Assembly: GCA_050698355.1 (NCBI GenBank)
Contig: JBOHBN010000049.1
Span: forward strand, 1-15,747
Origin: JBOHBN01 sp050698355
Lineage (GTDB): Bacteria; Actinomycetota; Actinomycetes; Streptosporangiales; WHST01
Direction: 5' to 3'
Length of the DNA stretch: 15,747 bases
Shown here piece by piece: positions 1 to 7,055 of this stretch (the first letter of the stretch is position 1; each line of letters starts with the position of its first letter). The notes beneath the pieces were generated by a model. It saw nothing but the letters and a program-made list of their open reading frames with translations. It was not told the origin of the DNA and did not search any database. A program made the translations under genes and the position numbers.

Positions 1-401
1 GCTCATGCTCCAGCGCGAACAGCAGCGGCTCCTCCCGAGGTGTCACACGTTCGAGGAACTGGTGCGCGTCAACGACGACGCGGAGCAGGTAAGCGCGAGT
101 GACTACCCGGACTACTGGGAGCAGGGAACGCTCAGCCTTCCGCTCTCGTACCAGTTCGAGCCCGGTGACGCCGCCGACGGGGTGACCGTGCACGTACCGC
201 TCGCCTTGCTGAACCAGGTCGACGGGGCCGATTTCGGCTGGCAGGTTCCAGGGTTGCGCTATGACCTCGTCACGGCGCTCATCCGGTCACTGCCGAAGCA
301 GTGGAGACGCAGCTTCGTACCGGCGCCCGACCACGCGCACCAGTTCCTCGAACGTGTGACACCTCGGGAGGAGCCGCTGCTGTTCGCGCTGGAGCATGAG
401 C
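1..401. repeat. 69-bp perfect inverted repeat at the left edge (arms 1-69 and 333-401)
   Basis: Bases 1-69 are the exact reverse complement of bases 333-401 (69 of 69 by eye), and identity stops abruptly at base 70. The right arm lies inside well-conserved HrpA C-terminal coding sequence, so it is the native copy. The left arm replaces whatever HrpA sequence should precede residue 23 of the reading frame. The left edge of the arm coincides with the window edge, so it may extend further. The pattern fits a fold-back or amplification chimera at a contig end. A real inversion-duplication is possible but less likely. Confidence 0.93.
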
Positions 402-1462
402 TGCGGCGGATGACGGACGTGACCGTGCCGCGCGACGCGTGGGACCTCGCGAAGGTGCCGGACCACCTCACGATGACGTTCAGGGTGCACGGCGACGACG
501 ACCGTACGCTCGCCGAGGGGAAGGATCTGGAGGCGTTGCGCCGGTCCCTCGAGGAACCGACCCGTGACGCCATCTCCACCGTCGGGCGCGACATCGAGCG
601 CACGGGCGTGCGCGCGTGGGACTTCGGTGCGCTCCCCCGCGTACGCGAAGGCGAGCGCGCGGGCCGCAACGTGCGCGCGTACCCGGCGCTGCTCGACGAG
701 GGCGACAGCGTCTCGGTCGCCATGGTCGAGACGGAGGGCGAGCAGCGGCGCGCCAACTGGAAGGGCACCAGGCGGCTGGTGCTGCTCGCCGCGCCGGCGC
801 CGCTGGGATACGTGCAGCGACAGCTCGCCAGCAACGAGAAGCTCGCGCTCGGGCACAACCCGCACGGCCGGGTACAGGACCTGCTGAGCGACTGCGTCAA
901 CTGCGCGGCCGACAAGCTCATGGCCGAGTACGGCGCTCCGGTGTGGGACAAGGAAGCATTCGACGATCTGTACGACCACGTCCGTGCGGGGCTTGCCGAC
1001 ACAACGCTGGACACCGTACGCAGGGTTGCGCCCGTACTGACGTCCGCGTACCGGATCGACCAGCAGCTGACCGCGGCCGAGCGTACCGTTCCCGCGGCGG
1101 TAGTAGCCGACATCCGCGCGCAGCTCTCCGGTCTCGTCTTCCCCGGTTTCGTGACCGCGATCGGGTGGCACCGGCTGCCCGACCTGCAGCGCTACCTGCG
1201 CGCGGTCGAGCGCAGGTTGGAGAAGCTGCCGGGCGATCCGGAGCGTGACGTGGCGCGGATGGAGAGCGTGCGGTACGTGGCCGGTGCGTACGAGGAGTTG
1301 CTGGCGACGCTGCCCGCCGATCGCGCCGAGACCACAGATGTGCGCGCGATCCGGTGGATGATCGAGGAACTCCGGGTGAGCTACTTCGCCCAACGCCTCG
1401 GCACCGCGTACCCGGTCTCGGAGAAGCGCGTCCTGCGCGCCATCGACGACCTGGCCGGCTGA
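5..1462 (+). CDS. hrpA: ATP-dependent RNA helicase HrpA, C-terminal part (5' truncated)
   Basis: This is the C-terminal third of an HrpA-type DEAH-box RNA helicase, the DUF3418 region that follows the helicase core. The family is large (about 1,300 residues), so the ATPase motifs lie outside the window. Visible family signatures are YPDYWEQG near residue 34, LSYQFEPG, VPGLRYDLVTALIRSLPK near residue 80, and the C-terminal VSYFAQRLGTAYPVSEKRV. The ATG at base 5 is not a believable start. The first 22 codons come from the inverted copy of bases 333-401 and are open by chance, and homology to HrpA begins around base 70. HrpA remodels RNA and, in E. coli, helps rescue collided ribosomes, so it acts in the cytoplasm. 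It converges on the downstream acetyltransferase gene, with a palindromic repeat between them. The family call is firm; the 5' junction is suspect. Confidence 0.9.
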   Translation: MLQREQQRLLPRCHTFEELVRVNDDAEQVSASDYPDYWEQGTLSLPLSYQFEPGDAADGVTVHVPLALLNQVDGADFGWQVPGLRYDLVTALIRSLPKQWRRSFVPAPDHAHQFLERVTPREEPLLFALEHELRRMTDVTVPRDAWDLAKVPDHLTMTFRVHGDDDRTLAEGKDLEALRRSLEEPTRDAISTVGRDIERTGVRAWDFGALPRVREGERAGRNVRAYPALLDEGDSVSVAMVETEGEQRRANWKGTRRLVLLAAPAPLGYVQRQLASNEKLALGHNPHGRVQDLLSDCVNCAADKLMAEYGAPVWDKEAFDDLYDHVRAGLADTTLDTVRRVAPVLTSAYRIDQQLTAAERTVPAAVVADIRAQLSGLVFPGFVTAIGWHRLPDLQRYLRAVERRLEKLPGDPERDVARMESVRYVAGAYEELLATLPADRAETTDVRAIRWMIEELRVSYFAQRLGTAYPVSEKRVLRAIDDLAG

Positions 1463-1489
1463 CCGAGCAGGGATCGAATTGCAGTGGGC

Positions 1490-1579
1490 AAAATGATCAC
1501 GGTATGAAACTCATTACCGCCTTCCCGCGGCCCGCAGGCAATGAGAAGCAGGAACTCACTTACACATCGTGATCATTTT
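1490..1579. repeat. Palindromic intergenic repeat, copy A
   Basis: A 90-bp palindromic element lies between two convergent genes. The outer arms AAAATGATCACG (1490-1501) and CGTGATCATTTT (1568-1579) are perfect 12-bp complements. An inner CTCATT/AATGAG pair encloses a GC-rich loop. Bases 1531-1579 match copy B (3266-3314) at 41 of 49 positions without gaps, and bases 1534-1557 are the exact reverse complement of 3247-3270. The outer stem has A/T runs on both sides, so it could act as a bidirectional terminator for the helicase gene (stop 28 bp away) and the acetyltransferase gene (stop 35 bp away). I do not recognise a named family. Confidence 0.8.
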
Positions 1580-1613
1580 CTATGCGCGACGATCAGCTCA
1601 GCGGAACGTTCCA

Positions 1614-2231
1614 CTAGCGGGCGGAACCGGTCGTAGGCACCAACGGCCACCGACATGGGTCCGGGCCCGCGTGCTGCGCCTCCCACTCGTCCGCCAGCAG
1701 GGCGAGGTCGATCTCGTCGCTCCAGACTCCCTTGAACCATTCGTTCTTGACCAGGAGTGCCTCGCGTCGCATCCCGAGCCGTTCGGCGAGCCGGAGCGAG
1801 GCGCGATTGCGGGCATCCACCCTGGCCACCACCCGATGCAGCCCAAGCTGATCGAAGGCCAGGTGCAGCAACGCATGCGTGGCCTCGGTGGCGTAGCCGC
1901 GACCGGAGTAGTCGGGATGGAACACCCAGCCGGCCTCGCCGCCACGATGTTCGACACTCTGGAAGAAGAGCATCACGTCACCGATCACCTGGCCGATCTC
2001 GGCCAGCTCCACACCAAGGGTTACCGCATCGCCCTCGGCCGCGATCACCGCCCGGGTCCATCCGCCGACGAGCTTTTCCGCGACCGACTCGCTGGTCATC
2101 GGCTCGAAGGGCACAAACCTGCATACATCCTCGATCGACCGGTAGGCGACAAGGGCCTCGGTATCGGCGACCGATAACGGCCGGAGCAACAAGCGAGCCG
2201 TACGGACGGGATAGTCGGGACGCAGCTCCAC
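1614..2231 (-). CDS. GNAT N-acetyltransferase, RimJ/RimL type
   Basis: This 205-residue protein has the single GNAT fold that transfers an acetyl group from acetyl-CoA to an amine. The N-terminal TARLLLRPL (11-19) is typical of RimJ/RimL-like members (Acetyltransf_3). The acetyl-CoA pyrophosphate loop reads SGRGYAT (109-115). The following V-DARNRAS-R-AERLGMRRE (about 138-156) is the usual motif B. The substrate cannot be told from sequence; ribosomal protein N-termini and antibiotics are both common in this family. The best in-frame start is a GTG at 2231 with only a weak purine-rich site upstream, because the nearby ATGs are out of frame. The gene is transcribed towards hrpA and ends 35 bp from palindromic copy A. 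It lies downstream of the mycothiol-enzyme gene, but the hairpin at 2275-2326 probably separates the transcripts. Confidence 0.88.
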   Translation of the reverse strand: MELRPDYPVRTARLLLRPLSVADTEALVAYRSIEDVCRFVPFEPMTSESVAEKLVGGWTRAVIAAEGDAVTLGVELAEIGQVIGDVMLFFQSVEHRGGEAGWVFHPDYSGRGYATEATHALLHLAFDQLGLHRVVARVDARNRASLRLAERLGMRREALLVKNEWFKGVWSDEIDLALLADEWEAQHAGPDPCRWPLVPTTGSAR

Positions 2232-2274
2232 CGGCCCATCATGTCATCGATGGCCTCGCCGGGATGAGCACCCA

Positions 2275-2326
2275 TGATCGTGGGAAGTCCGCCCGTTGCC
2301 GGCCGCGGGTACGTTTCCCCTGATCA
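2275..2326 (-). terminator. Hairpin downstream of the mycothiol-enzyme gene
   Basis: TGATCGTGGGAA (2275-2286) faces TTCCCCTGATCA (2315-2326). This makes a 12-bp arm with one G-T wobble and one mismatch, enclosing 28 bases. It starts about 20 bp past the stop of the gene at 2347-3150, so it fits a terminator for that minus-strand transcript. There is no clear T-run, which is common for actinobacterial terminators. Its outer end, ATGATC, resembles the arms of the palindromic repeats at 1490 and 3303. Confidence 0.5.
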
Positions 2327-2346
2327 CTCACCCGGGCCCTGCGCGA

Positions 2347-3150
2347 TCAGTCGATGCCGGGCGCGATGGTCGACTCGAACACCTCGAGCACGCCCGTGTC
2401 GCCCGAACGCGTGACCGCCCCGATGGTCGGGCGGTGCCACAACCAGCAGTCCAGGTCGGCAGCGGTGCCGCTGACCGTGGCCGCAGCCTCACCGCCGGGG
2501 TCGGTGTCGGCCGGGTGGATGTCCGGCTCATCGCGGAACCTGTTGTCGCTGGGGTCCGTACCGGTGAAGCGCCCGAGGGTGACGAACCAGGAGCCGTCGG
2601 TGTCGGTCGACTGCAGCCGCACCGTCCTCTCGCTGTCCGGGGTGAATTCGCCCCACTCCGGTACCCCGCCGTACATGATCCGAAGCGCCTCGTCGACACC
2701 GTCGGCGCTTAGCTGCGCGTCCATCGGCGTACGGTTGCCGGCCGTGATCTCGGCGTCGACCCGGTGGATCAACGCCTCGTGCGCCTGGCGCCGGCGGATG
2801 AAGCGGACCGTCTGCTCCTCCGCCCAAGTCCACGCGACCGTCTCCGGTGGGTGGGCAGCGAGGACCTCACCGAGCTCACCGCTCGCGCGCTCGTAGAAGG
2901 CGAGCAGCCCAGCGCGGTCGGTCGGGCGGTTGGGGCGCTCCAGTTCCTCCAGAGTCGACGCCGCCGTCACGCCCTCGCGCACGATCGTGCCCCAGAACCA
3001 CTGCACCTCAGCCAGATGCCACAGCAGGTCGTCGGCGGCCCAGTCCGGGCACGGAGGTACGGGTGCATCGGGCGCCGCCTCACGAAGTGCGTCGGCGAAC
3101 CGGGCGGACTCCCGCGCCAGATAGTCGAGGTAATCCAAGGGTCTGCTCAT
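2347..3150 (-). CDS. Maleylpyruvate isomerase family mycothiol-dependent enzyme (MDMPI/DinB-like)
   Basis: This 267-residue protein belongs to the MDMPI family, an actinobacterial branch of DinB-like four-helix-bundle enzymes that use mycothiol and a divalent metal. Likely metal ligands are His45 in LLWHLAEV, plus Glu125 and His129 in the signature RRRQAHEALIHRVDAE (about 119-134), matching the His/Glu/His set known for the Corynebacterium enzyme. The N-terminal domain (about 5-150) is followed by the MDMPI C-terminal domain (about 155-255), so the architecture is complete. The substrate is unknown, because most family members are not maleylpyruvate isomerases. The start is ATG at 3148-3150 with a weak ribosome site. 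The gene appears monocistronic, with repeat copy B upstream and a hairpin downstream. Mycothiol use fits the nitroreductase-like gene at 12995. Confidence 0.87.
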   Translation of the reverse strand: MSRPLDYLDYLARESARFADALREAAPDAPVPPCPDWAADDLLWHLAEVQWFWGTIVREGVTAASTLEELERPNRPTDRAGLLAFYERASGELGEVLAAHPPETVAWTWAEEQTVRFIRRRQAHEALIHRVDAEITAGNRTPMDAQLSADGVDEALRIMYGGVPEWGEFTPDSERTVRLQSTDTDGSWFVTLGRFTGTDPSDNRFRDEPDIHPADTDPGGEAAATVSGTAADLDCWLWHRPTIGAVTRSGDTGVLEVFESTIAPGID

Positions 3151-3246
3151 CGCGGTGCACCATACAGGCCACCGCCGGCACGCGGCAGGCGGTTTTCCTC
3201 ACCTACCCACCTGGCTGGTCCCTCCATCGTGCGTACTTCCCACGAT

Positions 3247-3314
3247 GAGTTCCTGCTTCTCATTGCCTGCAGGCAGAGAGAAGCAGGAACTGAGTTACAT
3301 ACCGTGATCATCTT
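3247..3314. repeat. Palindromic intergenic repeat, copy B
   Basis: AGTTCCTGCTTCTC (3248-3261) and GAGAAGCAGGAACT (3278-3291) form a perfect 14-bp hairpin with a CTGCAGG-containing loop. The right outer arm CCGTGATCATCTT (3302-3314) matches copy A. The expected left outer arm (about 3225-3246) is degenerate. Bases 3247-3270 are the exact reverse complement of 1534-1557 in copy A (24 of 24). The element lies 58 bp past the stop of the FAD oxidoreductase gene (minus strand), so it could terminate the polyketide operon. It also sits upstream of the gene at 2347-3150. Confidence 0.75.
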
Positions 3315-3372
3315 GGGACGTGACACCGCAGCAGCCACAGAACACCTTGTCGGGGTCGGCACGGCGGTCAGG

Positions 3373-4386
3373 CTATCCGAGCAGGCCCACCACGGTACGA
3401 AAGGCACCCGGCAACCGCGCCGCGGTCGGCACGATGCGCGGGGCGAGGACGGAGTTGTTGCGCGCCCATAGCAGCGACTCGGTCAGCAGCCGGTACGTGC
3501 GCGAACCGCGTCGCCACGCCCGGTCGTACCGGTCGATGCGGCCATCGAGCACGCACTGCACCAGCTGCCGCGCGGCGGTGAGCGCGACGGCGATGCCCTC
3601 GCCGGTGAGCGCATCGACGTAACCGGCGGCGTCGCCCACGAGCAGCACCCGGCCGGCCACGCGGTGCCGTACCCGCTGGCGCAACGGCCCCGCGCCCAGC
3701 ACGGGGCCCGCCGGAGCGTCGCGCAGACGCGCGGCGAGGCGCGGGAATGTCGCCAGATGGTCGGTGAACGGGCCACGGTGCGCGGTGAGCACCGCCACCC
3801 CGACGAGTTCCGGCCCGATCGGGGTGACGTACGCCTCCGCACGTGGCGTCCAGTGCACCTCGACGTACTCCGACCACGGCGCGACGTGGAAGTGCCGCCG
3901 CAGCCCGTACCTGGGCACCCGCCGATCGGCCAGATCGAGACCGACGGCGCGACGGACCCGCGAGTGCAGGCCGTCCGCTGCGACGAGGTACCGCGCGCGG
4001 CGGCCGGCGACGGTCACGCCGCCATCGTCCTGATGGAACTCGGTGACCCGGGCAGGGAGTACGGGAATGCCCAGCTCGGCGGCACGGTGCGCGAGTGCCG
4101 CGTGCAGCTCAGTCCTGCGCACCCCCAGCCCGGAGCCGTCCCGGAACGCCGCCTGCGCGACCTGCCGGTCGTCCAGGTAGCGGATGCCCCGAAACGGGTA
4201 CCCGGCGACGCGTACGCCGAGCGACGACAGCGCGCGCACCGCTCCCGGCATCAGGCCCTCCCCGCAGGCCTTGTCGATCGGCGCCGGTCGCTGCTCGGCG
4301 ACCATGACGTCGAGCCCGGCCATGACTGCGTGGATCGCCGTACCGAGGCCGGCCGGCCCACCACCCACGACGAGCAGGTCCGTCAT
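3373..4386 (-). CDS. FAD-dependent oxidoreductase of the type III PKS cluster (SrsC-like / geranylgeranyl-reductase superfamily)
   Basis: This 337-residue flavoprotein has the Rossmann FAD motif VVGGGPAG (6-13), a CGEGLMPGA segment near residue 42 and the second FAD motif VLLVGDAAGYVDALTGEG (about residues 248-265). The domain order is that of group A aromatic hydroxylases and geranylgeranyl reductases. It is the third gene after a type III PKS and an ICMT-type methyltransferase. In Streptomyces griseus the equivalent flavoprotein SrsC hydroxylates a methylated alkylresorcinol on the way to an alkylquinone. I infer the same role here. The alternative is reduction of a prenyl chain, since a UbiA gene is adjacent and the sequence is also reductase-like. 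The ATG at 4384-4386 has a GGTGGG sequence upstream. A 123-bp MITE-like segment separates this gene from the methyltransferase gene, so co-transcription is likely but not certain. Confidence 0.87.
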   Translation of the reverse strand: MTDLLVVGGGPAGLGTAIHAVMAGLDVMVAEQRPAPIDKACGEGLMPGAVRALSSLGVRVAGYPFRGIRYLDDRQVAQAAFRDGSGLGVRRTELHAALAHRAAELGIPVLPARVTEFHQDDGGVTVAGRRARYLVAADGLHSRVRRAVGLDLADRRVPRYGLRRHFHVAPWSEYVEVHWTPRAEAYVTPIGPELVGVAVLTAHRGPFTDHLATFPRLAARLRDAPAGPVLGAGPLRQRVRHRVAGRVLLVGDAAGYVDALTGEGIAVALTAARQLVQCVLDGRIDRYDRAWRRGSRTYRLLTESLLWARNNSVLAPRIVPTAARLPGAFRTVVGLLG

Positions 4387-4403
4387 TGCCCACCCGCGAC
4401 CTT

Positions 4404-4526
4404 AGAACGTGTTTGGGAAGGTGAGGTCGAGGTCAACTCTTTGTGGCTCGGGCATGAGACAGCCATCCACATGTCAGACAGCTCCGGTTCGAACCCGCCC
4501 ACGAGGTTAGTTTCCGAACACATTCT
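4404..4526. mobile_element. MITE-like / IS-remnant segment
   Basis: This is a 123-bp segment bounded by imperfect 16-bp terminal inverted repeats: AGAACGTGTTTGGGAA (4404-4419) and the complement of 4511-4526 (13 of 16 match). It contains no believable gene. It sits inside an otherwise tight operon, and its right end overlaps the last codons of the methyltransferase gene. The GTGTTYGG ends resemble those of some IS5-like elements, but I see no convincing target duplication and no transposase. It may be a non-autonomous element or a decayed IS end. Confidence 0.45.
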
Positions 4527-5025
4527 TGCCCAGCGCCGCGTTCTCGCGGCGGATGCGAACGGCGAGCAGCAACGCGTTCAGCCCCGTGAACGCGGCCGCG
4601 GTGACCCACGCGGACCGTACGAGGGGCAGCGCGGCACCCTCGACGACGACCGCGAGGTAGTTGGGGTGGCGCAGCCACCGGTACGGGCCGCGCCTCACCA
4701 GGGAACGACCGGGCACGACGATGATCCTGGTGTTCCACGAACGGCCGAGCGTCGCGACGCACCACCACCGCAGGCCCTGCGACGCCAGAACGGCGGCAAC
4801 CATCGGCCAGCCGAGCCGCGGCAGGAACGGGCGGCGCGCCAGCGACGACTCGGCCAGGCAGGCGACGAGCAGTCCGCTGTGCAGCGCGACCATGGGCGGG
4901 TAGTGCCCGCGGCCGTACTCGACACCACCGCGCGCGAAGCTCCAGGCCGCATTGCGCCGGGTGACCACCAGCTCGGCCAGCCGCTCACAGCCGACGAGGA
5001 GCACAAGACGGGTATACGCGCGCAC
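4507..5025 (-). CDS. ICMT-family membrane methyltransferase (SrsB-like)
   Basis: This 172-residue integral membrane protein is of the isoprenylcysteine carboxyl methyltransferase type. The SAM-binding signature RGPYRWLRHPNYLAV lies at about residues 112-126. Hydrophobic segments flank it (about 45-58, 75-88 and 125-160). In the S. griseus srs operon the homologue SrsB C-methylates the polyketide ring, and I infer the same chemistry here. The GTG start at 5025 is 6 bp past the polyketide synthase stop, which suggests translational coupling. The last residues, KNVFGN, and the TAA stop are encoded by the terminal repeat of the MITE-like segment at 4404-4526. The original C-terminus may therefore have been replaced, although the catalytic region is intact. 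Family call strong; exact substrate inferred from context. Confidence 0.85.
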   Translation of the reverse strand: MRAYTRLVLLVGCERLAELVVTRRNAAWSFARGGVEYGRGHYPPMVALHSGLLVACLAESSLARRPFLPRLGWPMVAAVLASQGLRWWCVATLGRSWNTRIIVVPGRSLVRRGPYRWLRHPNYLAVVVEGAALPLVRSAWVTAAAFTGLNALLLAVRIRRENAALGKNVFGN

Positions 5026-5031
5026 GGCCGC

Positions 5032-6108
5032 CTACCAGCGCAACAGGACGAGCTCGGCGCAGAAGCCCGGTCCCATGGCGAGCAACATGCCGGGCGTACC
5101 GGGCGGTGGCCGGCGTACGCGCAACGTGTCGCGCAGGACGTACAGCACCGACGCGGAGGACAGGTTCCCTATCTCGGCGAGCGACTGCCAGGTGAGGTCG
5201 AGAGCACCATCGGGCAGCTCCAACGCGTCCTGCACCGCCTCGAGTACCTTCGGCCCGCCCGGGTGGCACACCCACGCGGTGATGTCGGCGGGAGTGAGGC
5301 CGTGGTCGGCGAGGAAGCCGCGCACGTCCTCGCCGAGGTACTGGCGTACGACGTCCGGCACGTCGGGGCTGAGCACGATCTGGAACCCGGACGCGCCGAT
5401 GTCCCAGCCCATGACTCGCTCGGTGTCGGGGTAGAGGCGGCTCCGCGTCGCCACGACACGCGGGCCGTCGCCTTCCCCTCCGACGGCCCGTTCCGCGCCG
5501 CACGCCACGACCGCCGCCACGCCGTCGCCGAAGAGCGCGCTCGCGACCATGTTCGCAGTCGACGGGTCGCCGCGCTGCATGGTGAGGGAGCACAGCTCGA
5601 CGGAGAGCAGCACCGCGACATGGTCCGGCCACGCCCGCAGGTAGTCGTGCAGCCGCGCGATGCCCGCCGCGCCCGCGACGCAGCCGAGGCCGAACACCGG
5701 GAGCCGCTTCACGTCCGGCCGAAAGCCGACCCGGGAAACGAGCCGGGCGTCGACGGACGGCACGGCGATCCCGGTCACCGATGTGGTGAGGATCAGATCG
5801 ACGTCGGTCGGGGTCAGCCCGGCCTCGTCCAGCGCGGCCCTGATGGCGACCTCCCCGTAGTCGACCGCCGCCTCGATGTACGCGTCGTTCGCGTCACCGA
5901 AACCCGCCAGGTCGGCGTACCGCTCGAGCGGCAGGGTGAGGTAGCGGGAACGGACCTGGGAGCTGGCGTGCAGCTTCCCGAGTGCTTGTTTGGCACCGCT
6001 CGCGCCGATACCCATGCCGACCACGGCGTCGGTCAGCTCCTCCTGGGTATACCGGTAGGGCGGCAACTCACCGTGCACAGCCGCGATCCGCGTCGTTCCG
6101 GTCTGCAC
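5032..6108 (-). CDS. Type III polyketide synthase (alkylresorcinol-synthase-like)
   Basis: This 358-residue chalcone/stilbene-synthase-fold enzyme is full length for the family. The catalytic triad is complete: Cys143 in GLGCVAGAAG, His282 in VCHPGGPK and Asn315 in EIGNLSSAS. The C-terminal GPGFCAELVLL is the usual CoA/cyclization-pocket signature. Such enzymes extend an acyl starter with malonyl units and cyclize the chain. The gene order with an ICMT-type methyltransferase and a flavoprotein matches srsABC, so a phenolic lipid (alkylresorcinol or alkylpyrone) is the best product guess. The starter cannot be read from sequence. The GTG start at 6106-6108 follows a strong GAGAGGAG ribosome site. 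It heads the minus-strand operon and is divergent from the UbiA gene 110 bp away. Confidence 0.93.
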   Translation of the reverse strand: MQTGTTRIAAVHGELPPYRYTQEELTDAVVGMGIGASGAKQALGKLHASSQVRSRYLTLPLERYADLAGFGDANDAYIEAAVDYGEVAIRAALDEAGLTPTDVDLILTTSVTGIAVPSVDARLVSRVGFRPDVKRLPVFGLGCVAGAAGIARLHDYLRAWPDHVAVLLSVELCSLTMQRGDPSTANMVASALFGDGVAAVVACGAERAVGGEGDGPRVVATRSRLYPDTERVMGWDIGASGFQIVLSPDVPDVVRQYLGEDVRGFLADHGLTPADITAWVCHPGGPKVLEAVQDALELPDGALDLTWQSLAEIGNLSSASVLYVLRDTLRVRRPPPGTPGMLLAMGPGFCAELVLLRW

Positions 6109-6218
6109 GAGATCTCCTCTCGGTTGGACTGTCTCATGCGCGGGTGGCCGCGCTGTCCTCTCATTGCCTCCATCAGGAAGACTCCTTCCCAGACGAGGCG
6201 AAGCAGGAACGGATACGC
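6109..6218. promoter_or_regulatory. Divergent intergenic region between the PKS operon and the UbiA gene
   Basis: These 110 bp must hold the promoters of both the polyketide operon (minus) and the prenyltransferase gene (plus). I cannot assign confident -35/-10 boxes. A small GGAAG-ACTC-CTTCC hairpin lies near 6176-6189. CTCTCATTGCCT and GAAGCAGGAAC resemble pieces of repeat copies A and B. The latter's AGGAA forms the ribosome site for the UbiA ATG at 6219. Confidence 0.45.
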
Positions 6219-7055
6219 ATGAATGGCCGCACCGCGCACGGGCTGGTCCGCGCAGCCCACCCCGTACCCGCGGTTGCCGTCATCGCGTTCGTCACCGTGG
6301 TCGCGGCCGCCACCGGCAGGTCGCCCGCCAGTTGCCTGCTCGCCGCCGTGACCGTCCTCGCGGGCCAGCTCTCGATCGGCTGGTGCAATGACGCGGCGGA
6401 CGCGGCCCGCGACCGGCGGGTCGACAGGCAGGACAAGCCGATCGTGGCCGGCCTCGTGGACCGGAGGGTCGTCCTGGTTGCCGCGGGGATCGCGGTCGTG
6501 GCCTGCGTGCCGCTGTCGCTCGCGAACGGCCTGCTCGCCGGGGCGGCACACCTGGTCAACGTCGCCGCCGCGTGGGCGTACAACCTCGGGCTCAAGCGGA
6601 CACCGCTGTCCTGGGTGGCGTACGCGGTCGGCTTCGGGGTGCTGCCTGGCTTCGTCACACTCGGGCTCCCCGGTCACCCGTGGCCGGCGCCGTGGGGCAC
6701 GGCGGCTGCCGCGCTGCTCGGCCTCGGCGCGCACCTGGCGAACGTGCTGCCCGACATCGCCGATGACCTGCGTACGGACGTTCGGGGCCTGCCGCAGCGG
6801 CTCGGCGCCCGCCTCACCCGCGCCGCGATCCCGGTGCCGCTGGTCGCGGCGTCCGTCGTCCTCGCCCTGGGTCCGCCGGGACCGCCCCGTCTGGGCGCGC
6901 TGGTAGCGCTCGCGCTCGCCGTCGTGGTGGCCGGCTTCGTGCCGTTCCTGCCCGCGGCGAGCACGTGGCGGCGCGTTCCCTTCCTCATCTCGCTCGTTGT
7001 GGCGGCGATCGATGTGGCGCTGTTCGCGCTCTCCGGTAGCTCACTTGCCGGATGA
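6219..7055 (+). CDS. UbiA-family prenyltransferase
   Basis: This 278-residue integral membrane protein transfers a prenyl group from a prenyl diphosphate to an acceptor, usually an aromatic ring. The two Asp-rich Mg-diphosphate motifs are present: NDAADAARDRRVD (57-69) and DIADDLRTDVRG (179-190). Between and after them are about eight hydrophobic segments. The ATG at 6219 follows AGGAACGG at a good distance, and longer in-frame openings upstream run into the divergent gene's 5' region and look non-coding. It is divergent from a type III PKS operon, so the product of that operon is the obvious candidate acceptor; this is inference. Its 3' end overlaps the convergent PPOX gene by 15 bp. Confidence 0.9.
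   Translation: MNGRTAHGLVRAAHPVPAVAVIAFVTVVAAATGRSPASCLLAAVTVLAGQLSIGWCNDAADAARDRRVDRQDKPIVAGLVDRRVVLVAAGIAVVACVPLSLANGLLAGAAHLVNVAAAWAYNLGLKRTPLSWVAYAVGFGVLPGFVTLGLPGHPWPAPWGTAAAALLGLGAHLANVLPDIADDLRTDVRGLPQRLGARLTRAAIPVPLVAASVVLALGPPGPPRLGALVALALAVVVAGFVPFLPAASTWRRVPFLISLVVAAIDVALFALSGSSLAG

Noticed and set aside
287..1393. A 368-codon minus-strand open frame inside hrpA
   Set aside because: Antisense to conserved HrpA C-terminal sequence. Its apparent shared N-terminus with the plus frame is just the inverted repeat.
2277..3246. ATCGTGGGAAGT at 2277-2288 and its complement at 3235-3246 flanking the mycothiol-enzyme gene, suggesting a mobile gene cassette
   Set aside because: Only 12 bp are exact, there is no target duplication or transposase, and each half is better explained as part of a local hairpin or repeat.
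4484..4500. GGTTCGAACC sequence resembling a tRNA T-arm or attachment-site remnant
   Set aside because: Only about three stem pairs form and there is no cloverleaf or acceptor stem around it.
3664..6222. An 852-codon plus-strand open frame opposite the polyketide operon
   Set aside because: It lies antisense to three well-recognised genes, its product is Arg/Gly/His-rich without family features, and such frames are expected in GC-rich DNA.
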